A stretch of DNA of 51,147 nt from an uncultured Lachnospiraceae bacterium (GCA_902788555.1 CADAKQ010000018.1:1-51147), one strand, 5' to 3'. Numbered from the stretch's first letter, positions 16,020 through 25,717 are shown. Translations and numbers: made by a program. Notes: generated by a model not told the origin, from the sequence alone.

Positions 16020-18140
16020 TCAATCTACTTTCGTCTTAGGTGTAAATACTCTTGATTCTTTTTCCTTCTTTTCGTTCTTCGAATTATTTACTGCCTGTTT
16101 GCAGAAGAAAAGCTGGGCTTCAAGCTTATCCCTTCCTCTTAGATCCTGTTTTTCATAGGTTCCGTCAGGAAGCATTACATGTGCCTTTAATGTATCTGCA
16201 AGCTGTATATTTAATATCTCTATAACATCCTTTTTAAGATCCGCATCCTCAACAGGGAAGGTTATCTCAACTCTCTTATCGAGGTTTCTTGGCATCCAGT
16301 CTGCACTTCCCATATATACATCCTCAAAACCATCGTTGTAGAAGTAGAATATTCTCGCATGCTCGAGGAAGTTTCCGACTATAGACCTTACGGTTATATT
16401 TTCACTTAAATCCTTAACTCCTGCCTTAAGACAGCAGATACCTCTTACTATCAAATCAATCTTTACACCGGCACAGGATGCTTCATAAAGATTTTTAATG
16501 ATAACAGGATCGCAAAGGGAATTCATCTTGGCAACAATTCGTGCCTCCTTGCCCTGCTTTGCATTTTCAATTTCTCTACCGATAAGGCTTACAAATTTCT
16601 TCTTCATCCAGATAGGTGCAACCATAAGCTTGTTCCAGGTTGGTGGTTCGGAATAACCGGAAAGCATGTTAAATACAGCGGTAGCATCCTCACCTATTGA
16701 GTCCGATGCAGTAAACATACCTGTATCGGTATATATCTTTGCTGTTATATCATTGTAGTTACCGGTTCCAAGATGGACATATCTTTTGATGCCTTCCTCC
16801 TCACGTCTTACAACGAGTGCAATCTTAGAGTGAGTCTTTAAACCGACAAGTCCGTATATAACGTGACAACCGGCTTTTTCAAGCTTCTTTGCCCATACGA
16901 TATTATTTTCCTCATCAAATCTTGCTTTAAGCTCAACCAAAACGGTAACCTGTTTACCGTTTTCCGCCGCCTGTGCAAGAGCGGCAACTATCGGAGAATT
17001 ACCGCTTACACGGTAAAGTGTCTGCTTTATGGCCAGAACATCCGGATCCACTGCCGCCTGTCTTATAAAATCAACAACCGGTGTAAATTCATAATACGGA
17101 TGATGTAAAAGTATATCCTTTCTCTTAATCTGGTCAAACAGATTTTCATCATTGTTGATTCCCGGTACAGGCTGAGGTATGTATTTTTTATACTTCAGAT
17201 GATCGAAACCATCAAGTCCACTAACCTTCATAAGAAATGTAAGGTCAAGCGGTCCGTTTATGGAATATACATACTCGCTTTCTACCTGAAGCTGCTTCTT
17301 TAACTCTTTAAGCAGTCTCTTATCCATATCAGCTGCAACCTCAAGCTTTATAACCTCGCCCCAGGCACGCTTCTTAATCTGCTTTTCTATTTCTTTAAGA
17401 AGATCAGCAGCATCATCCTCATCTATGGCAAGATCCGCATTTCTCATTACTCTGTAAGGATGAGCGCAGACTATCTCGTAATTAAGAAATAGTTTGTCCA
17501 GATTTTTCTCAATTATTTCCTCAAGAAGAATAATTTCTCTTGCCTCTCCCTCCTTAGGAAGCTCAATTACACGCGGCAAAACCGACGGAACCTGAACTGT
17601 TGCTATATCAACTACATCCTTTTTCTTGTCATGTATAAGTGCACCTATATTTAAGGTTTTATTTCTGATAAGCGGAAACGGTCTTGATGAATCAACCGCC
17701 ATAGGCGTAAGAACCGGATAAACATCCTTTTCAAAATATTTATCAACATACTTTGCCTGCTTTTCAGTCAAATCCTCATATCGCTTTACGAACTTAAGTC
17801 CTTCTGCCTCAAGAGCCGGTACAAGAGAACGGTTAAGAGTCTGATACTGTGACTTCATCATTTCCTTAGTCTCAGGTATTATCTTTTCAAGCTGTCCTTT
17901 AGGAGTAAGACCTGCTATATCTTTTTTTCTTACATCTGCACTCACAAGGTCAATCAAAGATGCAACCCTGATCATGAAAAACTCATCCAAATTTGATGCC
18001 GTAATTGATAAAAATTTTATACGTTCAAACAAAGGAATAGTTTTATCCTTGGCCTCATTTAATATACGATAGTTAAATAACAGCCAGGATAATTCTCTGT
18101 TATAATAATACTCCGGTTTATCAAAGTTTCTCTTATCCAT
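16020..18140 (-). CDS. ppk1: Polyphosphate kinase 1
   Basis: Makes inorganic polyphosphate from ATP (reversible). At 706 aa it is full length for PPK1. The N-domain begins with the family signature NRELSWLLFNYRIL. The head and C-domains carry the phospho-His region GLVGLKTHSKIALV, the nearby RYVHLGTGNYND and the second His region GNFLEHARIFYF. The start is placed at ATG 18140 with AAAGGA about 9 nt upstream; an in-frame Met at 18158 overlaps that site. The Ppx-family gene lies 115 bp upstream on the same strand, so synthesis and breakdown of polyphosphate are probably co-regulated. Confidence 0.95.
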   Translation of the reverse strand: MDKRNFDKPEYYYNRELSWLLFNYRILNEAKDKTIPLFERIKFLSITASNLDEFFMIRVASLIDLVSADVRKKDIAGLTPKGQLEKIIPETKEMMKSQYQTLNRSLVPALEAEGLKFVKRYEDLTEKQAKYVDKYFEKDVYPVLTPMAVDSSRPFPLIRNKTLNIGALIHDKKKDVVDIATVQVPSVLPRVIELPKEGEAREIILLEEIIEKNLDKLFLNYEIVCAHPYRVMRNADLAIDEDDAADLLKEIEKQIKKRAWGEVIKLEVAADMDKRLLKELKKQLQVESEYVYSINGPLDLTFLMKVSGLDGFDHLKYKKYIPQPVPGINNDENLFDQIKRKDILLHHPYYEFTPVVDFIRQAAVDPDVLAIKQTLYRVSGNSPIVAALAQAAENGKQVTVLVELKARFDEENNIVWAKKLEKAGCHVIYGLVGLKTHSKIALVVRREEEGIKRYVHLGTGNYNDITAKIYTDTGMFTASDSIGEDATAVFNMLSGYSEPPTWNKLMVAPIWMKKKFVSLIGREIENAKQGKEARIVAKMNSLCDPVIIKNLYEASCAGVKIDLIVRGICCLKAGVKDLSENITVRSIVGNFLEHARIFYFYNDGFEDVYMGSADWMPRNLDKRVEITFPVEDADLKKDVIEILNIQLADTLKAHVMLPDGTYEKQDLRGRDKLEAQLFFCKQAVNNSKNEKKEKESRVFTPKTKVD

Positions 18141-18227
18141 AATCCGCATTCCTTTCATTAAAAATTCAAAAAATTATAAATGATATATCTTTCATATACC
18201 AATCATAAAAATATTACTTTTTAACTT

Positions 18228-18270
18228 ACATATTTCTTTCTTATATATTTCTTTCTTATATATTTCTTCT
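18228..18270. repeat. 15-bp tandem repeat across the ppx stop codon
   Basis: About three copies of a 15-bp unit (ATATTTCTTTCTTAT on the plus strand). The unit is a multiple of three and each carries an in-frame stop on the minus strand, so copy-number change would not alter the protein much. Confidence 0.7.
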
Positions 18271-19791
18271 AAATCTGAGCACCGGTCTTATGCCATATAC
18301 CTGCTCAAAGAAATCTGCTCTTGATTCAAAAAGTCCCGCTTCAAGAGATATATCATCATAGGTAACCGCTGATATTATAAGCTTATCATCCTTAAGCGTT
18401 ATATTGGCATCCTCGATTTTTTGGAGATGACTCTTATCAAGTATATTTGCAATTCTAAGTATAGCAACAAGCTTTGCTATGGTTATGTAATTGCAGCTTC
18501 CGAGTTCCGCCTGGATTTTCTCTCTCGACGGAAGATATAAAATATTGTACTTGACAATGTTGGCAATCTCCATTCTTTCCTTATGCGAAAGACCTATTAT
18601 CTCTGTGTTTGCCACTATGTAATATGAATTAATGGCACCATTATTCATGCTTATGTAATTACCGCAGTCATGAAGTATAGCTGCTATCTGAAGCTGAAGT
18701 CTCTCCAGCTTACCCATACCATGTATCTTCTTAACACTGTCAAATATCTTGAGTGCAAGCTCTGAAACTGCGTCAAGATGTGATTGATTACATCTGTATC
18801 TCTTGCTGATATTGGTTGCAGATGCCACTATATCCTCACTGAAGTCATGTGAAAATGCAACCCTGCTGCCCTCATCGATATACGACGCTGCAATACCGTC
18901 ACAAAATGAAAGATTAGGTGCATATATATCCTCTGCCTTACAGTTATTAAGGAGCGATTTATATATGAGTATAGTCGGAAGTATAAGCGTTGCTCTCTCA
19001 TACGGTATGCCATACTTTTCAGTAAGCTCTTGAGGAGAGAGCTTGACCGCCCTGCTATAAACTCTGTCAAACTGTTCCTTGCTTATTCTTTCCGAAGTAT
19101 CGATTTCAGGTAATACCTTCTTTAAAACCTTTATAACCTCACCCACGGCAATTATATTTTTTATCTCCTTGTCATTGAGATAGATATTTCTAAATGTAAC
19201 TATATCGCTCTCGACGAAGTCTGCGATAACCTGATCCATCTTTCCCGACTTGCTTCCAATCATGGAAAGATAATCTCTGATTCTTAATGCACCTATTGGG
19301 ATATTTTCAGTTACGATAAGATTGTTTTTATCGAAAAGGGAAATCTGAACACTTCCTGCACCAACATCTATAAATGCTGTATTTTTGCTTGCCACCTGAT
19401 GAAAGTTTTCATACTTTGCAACAAGTCCCTTAAAATTCATATACCTTTGTTCGGAGTTACTTAAGATTCTGACATCTATATCTGTTTCTCTTTTTATAGC
19501 ATCCAGTATAAGCTCGGAATTTTCAGCCTCTCTTACGGCAGATGTTGCATATGCTCTATAATCAGCCACCTGATATTCCTTCATCTTTCGTTTAAAATCA
19601 CCAAGTGTATCACATACAGCTTTTATAGATTCTATACTTAAATATCCGTCACTGTAGGTATCCTTTCCAAGCTCTATTATTCTGCTTATCCCATCAATTT
19701 TTTTAAAGGTTTTTTTTCCGTTTATCTCGTAGATATCAAGTGATAAATCACTTGAACCCACATATATTGCCGCGAAGGTTTTTACTGCCAT
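18256..19791 (-). CDS. Ppx/GppA-family phosphatase with HD domain
   Basis: Exopolyphosphatase/guanosine pentaphosphatase family, 511 aa. N-terminal actin-like ATPase fold: FAAIYVGSSDLSLDI (first phosphate motif), ATSAVREAEN, AFIDVGAGSVQIS (second phosphate motif). A C-terminal HD-type helical domain has LHDCGNYI and GLSHKERMEIANIV. Odd: the first motif has Tyr where most members have Asp (usually AIDIGSNS), and the second reads DVGAGS rather than DIGGGS. Activity may therefore be changed, or the product may act mainly as a binding or regulatory protein. Its place 5' of ppk1 supports a polyphosphate role. GGAGG lies upstream of the ATG. Confidence 0.85.
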   Translation of the reverse strand: MAVKTFAAIYVGSSDLSLDIYEINGKKTFKKIDGISRIIELGKDTYSDGYLSIESIKAVCDTLGDFKRKMKEYQVADYRAYATSAVREAENSELILDAIKRETDIDVRILSNSEQRYMNFKGLVAKYENFHQVASKNTAFIDVGAGSVQISLFDKNNLIVTENIPIGALRIRDYLSMIGSKSGKMDQVIADFVESDIVTFRNIYLNDKEIKNIIAVGEVIKVLKKVLPEIDTSERISKEQFDRVYSRAVKLSPQELTEKYGIPYERATLILPTILIYKSLLNNCKAEDIYAPNLSFCDGIAASYIDEGSRVAFSHDFSEDIVASATNISKRYRCNQSHLDAVSELALKIFDSVKKIHGMGKLERLQLQIAAILHDCGNYISMNNGAINSYYIVANTEIIGLSHKERMEIANIVKYNILYLPSREKIQAELGSCNYITIAKLVAILRIANILDKSHLQKIEDANITLKDDKLIISAVTYDDISLEAGLFESRADFFEQVYGIRPVLRFRRNI

Positions 19792-19861
19792 AATTTTCCT
19801 CCAATCTTAATTTACACATTCTGCCGATTAGTATAAACCGATATACCTTATATCCGGCTTT

Positions 19862-20689
19862 TCATTCCTTGTTTTTGTCTTTTAAAATTTCATACAACTC
19901 AATTACTCTTTTGTTATATCCAGGATGATATGCAAATGGTGCTATCTCACAAAGAGGCTCCAACACAAACTGCCTGTTGGTCATATCTGCATGGGGAATC
20001 TTTAAATTTTCCTCCATAATTATATCCTTATTATAAAGAAGTATATCTATATCAAGGGTTCTCGGCCCCCAGTGAACCAGACGTTTCCTTCCGGCACTCT
20101 GCTCTATATCATTTATTACCGACAAAAGCTCCATAGGTGAATAAAGCGTTTCAATCTCCAGACAGGCATTTAAAAAATCATCCTGACAAACATCTCCGTA
20201 AGGCTCTGTCTCTATATATGAGGAAATCTTATTTACCCTTATATACTCATCCTTATTAAGCTGGTCTACTGCATAATCAAGGTAGCCCTCCTTATCACCT
20301 ATATTGGAACCTATGCTCAGATATGCTATATTTTTCTTCCTCGTTATATCAACGTATACTGTATCAAAGCTCATCTCAATAGGCGCTTCGGGCTTGCTGA
20401 TTATTATACGCACACTTTTTATTTTATCATATTTTATAAGAATTGTGTTCGCAATATTTTCAGCCGCAGCTTCAATCAGATTATACTTTTCTTCAAGCAT
20501 AACCTCACTTATCAAGTCACAAACCTCAGCATAATTTACTGTTTGCTCAAGCACATCGGTCATACCTGCATCTCTTAAATCCAAAAAAAGCTCTGCAGTT
20601 ATGATAAACGTCTGTCCTTTTTTCTTTTCCTCAGGATATACACCATGATATGCGTATATTTCCAAATCCTTAATTACAATTTTATCCAA
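19862..20689 (-). CDS. folB-folK: Bifunctional dihydroneopterin aldolase / HPPK (FolB-FolK fusion)
   Basis: Two consecutive steps of folate synthesis in one 275-aa chain. Residues 1-117 are FolB (DKIVIKDLEIYAYHGVYPEEKKKGQ; active-site-like Lys in IIISKPEAPI). Residues 120-275 are HPPK (AYLSIGSNIGDKEGYL, then GPRTLDIDILLY with the Mg/ATP-binding Asp pair). The fusion is common in Clostridia. It starts 28 bp after the folP stop and closes the fol cluster. The 70-bp gap to ppx has only a weak hairpin, so read-through into the polyphosphate genes is possible. No folE is in the window. Confidence 0.95.
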   Translation of the reverse strand: MDKIVIKDLEIYAYHGVYPEEKKKGQTFIITAELFLDLRDAGMTDVLEQTVNYAEVCDLISEVMLEEKYNLIEAAAENIANTILIKYDKIKSVRIIISKPEAPIEMSFDTVYVDITRKKNIAYLSIGSNIGDKEGYLDYAVDQLNKDEYIRVNKISSYIETEPYGDVCQDDFLNACLEIETLYSPMELLSVINDIEQSAGRKRLVHWGPRTLDIDILLYNKDIIMEENLKIPHADMTNRQFVLEPLCEIAPFAYHPGYNKRVIELYEILKDKNKE

Positions 20690-20717
20690 AGCTTTATTCT
20701 CCTTACGGATATCATGT

Positions 20718-21533
20718 TTATTGGTTAGATATACTATTAATAATATGATTTGTCATCTTTAATGCTCGGTAGTTTGCTTTAACATCATGCACCCGAAAAA
20801 ATGTACAGCCCTTCATAAGTCCGATTACCGAAGTTGCTATGGTCCCCTCTTCACGTTCTTCTACAGGTAAATTTAGTGTATTTCCTATCATGGATTTTCG
20901 TGATGTACCAAGCAAAACCGGATATCCCATTTCCACGATACGTTCAAGATTGTTCATAACAATCAGATTTTCCTCTGTAGTTTTTGCAAATCCGATTCCG
21001 GGGTCAAGCATAATTCTATCCTCGGAAATACCGGCTTTTTTTGCGATTTCAATCATATTATTTAAATCAGAAACAACATCATACATAAGATTATCATAGA
21101 CTGCATTTTTTCTATTGTGCATCAGACATACAGAAGCATTGTGCCCTGATATTGTCTCTGCCATCATATCATCATATGTAAGTCCCCATATATCATTTAC
21201 AAGGTCTGCTCCTGCCATAAGAGCTGCCTTGGCAACCTCATGCTTATAGGTATCTATAGATACCGGAACATTATAATTTTCTTTTATGGCTTCAATTACA
21301 AAGCAGGTTCTTTCTATTTCCTCCTGAACGGAAATCTTCGTGTGTCCCGGTCTGGTCGACTCACCTCCGACATCTATTATATCAGCTCCCTCATCAAGCA
21401 TATTTTTTGTGTGCATAAGAGCTTTATCAATATCGGTATAATTTCCTCCGTCCGAAAATGAATCCGGTGTAACATTGAGTATGCCCATGATATATGGTCC
21501 TTTCTTATCAAAGAATCTTTGTCCGATTATCAT
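20718..21533 (-). CDS. folP: Dihydropteroate synthase
   Basis: Joins hydroxymethyl-dihydropterin pyrophosphate with p-aminobenzoate; target of sulfonamides. 271 aa, TIM barrel. Signatures seen: MGILNVTPDSFSDGG (loop 1), GADIIDVGGESTRPGH (loop 2), VSIDTYKHEVAKAA, LDPGIGFAKT, LLGTSRKSMIG and the final FRVHDVKANYRAL. All usual binding residues appear in place. It lies between the HD protein (24-bp gap) and folB-folK (29-bp gap) in one operon. Confidence 0.96.
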   Translation of the reverse strand: MIIGQRFFDKKGPYIMGILNVTPDSFSDGGNYTDIDKALMHTKNMLDEGADIIDVGGESTRPGHTKISVQEEIERTCFVIEAIKENYNVPVSIDTYKHEVAKAALMAGADLVNDIWGLTYDDMMAETISGHNASVCLMHNRKNAVYDNLMYDVVSDLNNMIEIAKKAGISEDRIMLDPGIGFAKTTEENLIVMNNLERIVEMGYPVLLGTSRKSMIGNTLNLPVEEREEGTIATSVIGLMKGCTFFRVHDVKANYRALKMTNHIINSISNQ

Positions 21534-21556
21534 AAATCATCCATCCTCCCTTAAGG

Positions 21557-22042
21557 CTATATCGTAATCGTTTGATTTTTCTTTTCCTCATCCCAGTAAC
21601 ACTCATCATACATCTTACACTCAAAGCAGTTTCGTGAAAGCTTATCCGCTCTATAAAGTATATATTTGAGTTCCTTATTACTTACATCGTCCGAAATCTG
21701 CTTATGACTCGAGATTGCAGAGGTTATTTCATATATCTCCTCTTCTGAAAAGCCGCAGTTCTTCAGTACATCAGCAGCTATCACACTTCCCGCTTCATGA
21801 TGAGGAGTTCCCTCCTCATATTCCTTACATCTTCCTATATCATGCAAAAGCGCCATAGCATATATACACTCCTTATCAAAGCCGAGTTTTTCCTCAAGAT
21901 TAATTATATATGCAATTCTGGCAACAGCAAGAGAATGCTCCGTATCATGCAGACAAAACTCACGTTTTTCCTCTGCTTTTTCTATCCCCGCCATGCATTG
22001 ATTATATATATTATTATTTAATATTTTATCAACTCTTTCCAT
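21557..22042 (-). CDS. HD-domain phosphohydrolase-like protein in the fol operon
   Basis: Small 161-aa HD-superfamily protein with H...HD...D metal-binding residues: DTEHSLAVARIA, ALLHDIGRCKEYEEG, HHEAGSVIA and SSHKQISDD. The C-terminal Cys pair (NCFECKMYDECYWDEE) could bind a metal. Such genes recur next to folP in Clostridia. A role in hydrolysing a pterin-phosphate intermediate is an attractive inference but unproven. It starts 36 bp after folC. Confidence 0.75.
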   Translation of the reverse strand: MERVDKILNNNIYNQCMAGIEKAEEKREFCLHDTEHSLAVARIAYIINLEEKLGFDKECIYAMALLHDIGRCKEYEEGTPHHEAGSVIAADVLKNCGFSEEEIYEITSAISSHKQISDDVSNKELKYILYRADKLSRNCFECKMYDECYWDEEKKNQTITI

Positions 22043-22077
22043 AATCTTCCCCTTAAAGAATTAATTAAATGTATTCC

Positions 22078-23361
22078 TTACATACATATTTTATTTATAT
22101 CCAAATTCATATAATCAGCTATGAAGGAAAGCGAGCCGCATACCAATATCATACATTTCTCCGTCGAATGCGCTTCCGCATACGAAAAGGCTTTTTTTAC
22201 GGCACAATCGGAATCTTCTGCGGTATCCGTTTTTACCCCCTTTTTGCTTATAAGTGCGGCAAGAATATTTTTATCAAGTCCTCTTGGTGTATTCGGTGTA
22301 ATTGTTATAGCATATTCCATAGAATCGCACAAAATATCAACCATTTTTTGATATTCCTTATCCTTCAATACCCCTATTATATAAATAATTCGTTTATTTG
22401 TAAAATACTTATTTACATTATGTTTTAATACCATCCATGCCTCTTCATTGTGAGCTCCGTCAACATACATCAAAGGCGACTTACATACTCTTGTCATCCT
22501 TCCCATCCATACAGTATTTTTTATCCCCTTACTTATATATTCTTCTTTGATTCCAAGCTCTTTAAGCACCTCTATGGCAGTTGCTGCATTTAAAACCTGA
22601 TGCTCACCTATAATTCCCGTTTCGTAAATATTACCCTTATAAGAAAAAATCGTCTTGTCCAAATTTTCCGATATAATATCAAGGCAGTTGTCATCCGCAA
22701 TAATAAGCTTTGAATTATTATCCCTGCACTTTCTTTCCAATACATCTATAACCGTTTTTCTTTGTAATGTTGAAACGCAAATCGAGTTCTTTTTAATAAT
22801 TCCCGCCTTATTTTCTGCTATTTTTTCTATCGTATCTCCCAGATAATTCATATGGTCCATGCTTACTCTTGCTATAACCGAGATAAGGGGAGCAACGAGC
22901 ACATTTGTAGCATCATATTCTCCGCCCATTCCACATTCTATAAGCATGAAATCACATTTTTCTCTTGCAAAATACATATACGCCGCGGCAGTTTCAATTT
23001 CAAATGCTGTTGGAGAATTAAAACCATCCTCTTCCATTTCATATATTTTTTCTGACATTTCCGAGATAATATCTGCAAAATCCTCCTCATCCATATTTAT
23101 CTTATTGATTTGAAATCTCTCAAGATAAGTGAATATTGTTGGGGAAATATATCTTCCAACCTTATAACCCGCTTCAATAAGTGCCTGCTCCACAAAAGCA
23201 AAAATGGAGCCTTTTCCGTTGGTTCCTGCGATATGCAGCGCCCTGCATTTTCTCTCAGGATTACCAAGCCTTCTTAAAAGCTCCCTAATACTATCTAAGC
23301 CCGGCACAATGCCGAGCTTATTCTTTTCTTCTATATATTGTATGGCGTTATTATAATTCAT
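22078..23361 (-). CDS. folC: Folylpolyglutamate synthase / dihydrofolate synthase
   Basis: Mur-ligase-fold enzyme adding glutamate to (dihydro)folate, 427 aa. The ATP-binding loop is HIAGTNGKGSI. It is followed by SPTIFTYLERFQIN, ECGMGGEYDATN, SMDHMNYLGDT (Mg-binding His/Asp) and, in the C-terminal domain, YVDGAHNEEAW. All hallmark motifs are intact. The start ATG shares bases with the stop of the polysaccharide deacetylase upstream, so it is co-transcribed with that cell-wall gene. First fol gene in the operon order folC-HD-folP-folBK. Confidence 0.94.
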   Translation of the reverse strand: MNYNNAIQYIEEKNKLGIVPGLDSIRELLRRLGNPERKCRALHIAGTNGKGSIFAFVEQALIEAGYKVGRYISPTIFTYLERFQINKINMDEEDFADIISEMSEKIYEMEEDGFNSPTAFEIETAAAYMYFAREKCDFMLIECGMGGEYDATNVLVAPLISVIARVSMDHMNYLGDTIEKIAENKAGIIKKNSICVSTLQRKTVIDVLERKCRDNNSKLIIADDNCLDIISENLDKTIFSYKGNIYETGIIGEHQVLNAATAIEVLKELGIKEEYISKGIKNTVWMGRMTRVCKSPLMYVDGAHNEEAWMVLKHNVNKYFTNKRIIYIIGVLKDKEYQKMVDILCDSMEYAITITPNTPRGLDKNILAALISKKGVKTDTAEDSDCAVKKAFSYAEAHSTEKCMILVCGSLSFIADYMNLDINKICM

Positions 23362-24452
23362 TAGTCTTCTCCAATCAGGTCAGGGTCGTATTTTACGTGC
23401 TGAATAAGAGGCGTATTTTCATCTATGGCACAAATTTCATAGCCTTCCTCCTTAAGAGTATCAATGAGATACTGCAGTCCTTCAACCGTAGAATGTCTGT
23501 CGGATAAATCATGCATCAGCACGATAGAATCCCCTTCATTACTCCTGACATATTTAAGTATATTGGCATCCAAAGCCGATGACGTATGATAGCCACCTTC
23601 TGCATCACCACTAAGCGAATTCCAGTCGAAATATGTTATCCCACACTCGTCAAGATATTTCATGCATAACTGAATATCAACATTTGAGACATGATTGGAG
23701 CTGCCTCCCGGAAATCTGTAATACTTACAATCATAGCCTGTCAAATCATACAGAAAGTCATGCAAATCATCGACATCCTTTTTAAAGGAATCCTCATCCT
23801 TATAAATCTCTCTGTATATATGTGTATAAGAATGCATGGCAAGAGTATGTCCGTCATCAACTATTCTTTGATATGCGGGCCATAAATCCTCATTGTCATA
23901 ATGTACAACAAAAAAGGTTGCCTTAACATTGTTTTCTTCAAGTATATCAAGTATCTCATCAGTATATATACTCGGTCCGTCGTCAAATGTAAGATATACC
24001 TTTTTTCCGTTCAAAGTATATTCCTTACCATCCTCCAAAGCTTCATTATCATTCTCTGTCATATCAGCATCCGAGGCCGTTGCCTTGTTTTCTTCTTTAT
24101 CAAAATCCGCATCCTCTTCACTCGCAACAGTTAAATTTCCCAATGCAAGATTTTCCGTGATGCTTTGCTGTGTGTCGATATAATCATAAGCAGTCATATC
24201 CTGTTTTTCGTAATTATTATTCTTTTTATCGGAAGCAGTTTCGACCACAGCATTATTATGAGAACGGTTGCTAAGCTCATCTAATCTTCTTTCCATACTG
24301 CTTATCTTAATCATAAGAAATATACATATAAGAATCGGCAAAGCAAACATTACCACAAAAACAGCTACAATAAGCTTCTTAATTTTATCTACATTTTTTC
24401 TGTTATATTTAGTTGCAGTTTCCTCTGGATTTTTATTTTCGTTTTCTTTCAT
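23361..24452 (-). CDS. Membrane-anchored polysaccharide deacetylase
   Basis: NodB-fold (CE4) deacetylase, probably acting on peptidoglycan N-acetylglucosamine and so affecting lysozyme resistance. 363 aa: cytoplasmic N-terminus, TM about 28-48, an acidic linker of about 100 residues, then the catalytic domain. The motifs are intact: TFDDGPS (metal Asp and catalytic Asp), HSYTHIY (metal His pair), RFPGGSSN, YFDWNSLSGD and LMHDLSDR. It leads the folate operon and has a good promoter with a WalR-like sequence between -35 and -10. The 90-nt leader holds a 7-bp hairpin (TTAGGAA ... TTCCTAA). Confidence 0.9.
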   Translation of the reverse strand: MKENENKNPEETATKYNRKNVDKIKKLIVAVFVVMFALPILICIFLMIKISSMERRLDELSNRSHNNAVVETASDKKNNNYEKQDMTAYDYIDTQQSITENLALGNLTVASEEDADFDKEENKATASDADMTENDNEALEDGKEYTLNGKKVYLTFDDGPSIYTDEILDILEENNVKATFFVVHYDNEDLWPAYQRIVDDGHTLAMHSYTHIYREIYKDEDSFKKDVDDLHDFLYDLTGYDCKYYRFPGGSSNHVSNVDIQLCMKYLDECGITYFDWNSLSGDAEGGYHTSSALDANILKYVRSNEGDSIVLMHDLSDRHSTVEGLQYLIDTLKEEGYEICAIDENTPLIQHVKYDPDLIGED

Positions 24453-24553
24453 AATAGCCTTTACAAATCTAAATATTGTAGTATAATTATCCTAAAGTAC
24501 AAATTGCAGTTCACTTAGGAAGCAATAAGTTCCTAAAAAAGGCTGCAAATTTT

Positions 24554-24582
24554 ATTTTATTACGAAATTGTTACATAGTCAA
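24554..24582 (-). promoter_or_regulatory. Promoter of the deacetylase-folate operon
   Basis: Minus-strand -35 TTGACT (24577-24582) and -10 TAAAAT (24554-24559), spacing 17 bp. The spacer holds TGTAACAATTTCGTAAT, one base off the WalR pattern TGTWAH-N5-TGTWAH. Confidence 0.6.
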
Positions 24583-24604
24583 GCATTAAAAAATGTTTTT
24601 TAAC

Positions 24605-25717
24605 TCAGTTTCCTTTGTTTTCTTCCTTCTTATCACTATCCTCTTCCTTCTTTTTTGCAGGAGCTTTTCTCTTTCTTGTCGTTTTCACCTCCGGCTTTGC
24701 TGCTTCCTTTTCATTATCGGTATTCTCAGCCTTTGTTTGCTTATCATCATTTTTCTCTGCTTTTTTTATAGTCTCTCCCTTTGCTAAAACAGCTTCTTTA
24801 TCTTCCCTACCGGTTTTTTTTACCTGTCCGGCTTTGACATCCTCTGTCTTCTTTTTATTTACCACTTCAAGGGTTTTAACATAAAGCTCTCTATATCTTC
24901 TTCCTTCCTCCTGAACCTGCCTTGTCATGTCACTGAGCTCATTATACTGTCTTGTATAGTTTTCCTCCAAGGCCTTTATTTTTTCATTGTGCTCGTTTTG
25001 AAGCTCCTCCCTAAGCTTTTTTATCTCCTGTTTAAACTGCTCGTTATCCTTTTCCTTTTCAGACTCAAACTGCTTTTCTATATTGGCTTTAAATTTATTT
25101 TTTTCCTCTTCAAATTGTCTTATCCTGTTTTCAAATTCCTCACGCTTTATTTTTTCTTCATTTTCATCAATTAAATATTCCTTAGAAATTGATATATCTT
25201 CCTGTCCGTTTACTGAAAGCTTATAAAAGCTGTACGGTTCATTTTCATTGAATTTAAGCTTAAGATATACCTCATAGTTTAATTGTTTTATTTCGTACTC
25301 TGCGATTTTTTCATTTGCAGATATTATTATTTTTGATTGCCTGTCTCCGTTTGGATTTATATATCTTATTTCATATGAATTAATGCTGCTATTAAAAATC
25401 TGATAGCTGACATACAGCTTTTCATTTATTACAAACTGCGACAGTCCGGATACATCAAAAGCTTCTCCTGTTCCTGATATAAGCACCAGTCCGTCATCAC
25501 GTCCGGCCTGCTTCCACTTTAATTCGTTGCCCGTGCTTATATAAGAAATATAAAGATTGTTTCTGAAATATAAACAGTCAAGTAATGAAAGATAATCTCT
25601 TGCAACAACCGCACTTTGCATATTTCTTATATTGCTTATAAATAAAAGCATAACATTGTTGCCTTCATCATATATAACAGCCTTTCTTCCGTCGGATAAA
25701 GAATGTATAAATTCCAT
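24605..25717 (-). CDS. Unknown protein: beta-rich head, coiled coil, Lys/Glu-rich tail
   Basis: I recognise no family. 370 aa with no signal peptide or TM. Residues 1-180 alternate hydrophobic and polar residues like a beta-sheet or propeller-type domain (GRKAVIYDEGNNVMLLFIS; NEKLYVSYQIF). Residues 185-290 are a long charged coiled coil (EEFENRIRQFEEEKNKFKA...). The last ~80 residues are a low-complexity Lys/Glu/Ala tail (TRKRKAPAKKKEED) resembling histone-H1-like or nucleic-acid-binding tails. AGGAG lies 5 nt before the ATG. It diverges from the Cys-rich gene at 25844. A structural or scaffold role is a guess. Confidence 0.8.
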   Translation of the reverse strand: MEFIHSLSDGRKAVIYDEGNNVMLLFISNIRNMQSAVVARDYLSLLDCLYFRNNLYISYISTGNELKWKQAGRDDGLVLISGTGEAFDVSGLSQFVINEKLYVSYQIFNSSINSYEIRYINPNGDRQSKIIISANEKIAEYEIKQLNYEVYLKLKFNENEPYSFYKLSVNGQEDISISKEYLIDENEEKIKREEFENRIRQFEEEKNKFKANIEKQFESEKEKDNEQFKQEIKKLREELQNEHNEKIKALEENYTRQYNELSDMTRQVQEEGRRYRELYVKTLEVVNKKKTEDVKAGQVKKTGREDKEAVLAKGETIKKAEKNDDKQTKAENTDNEKEAAKPEVKTTRKRKAPAKKKEEDSDKKEENKGN

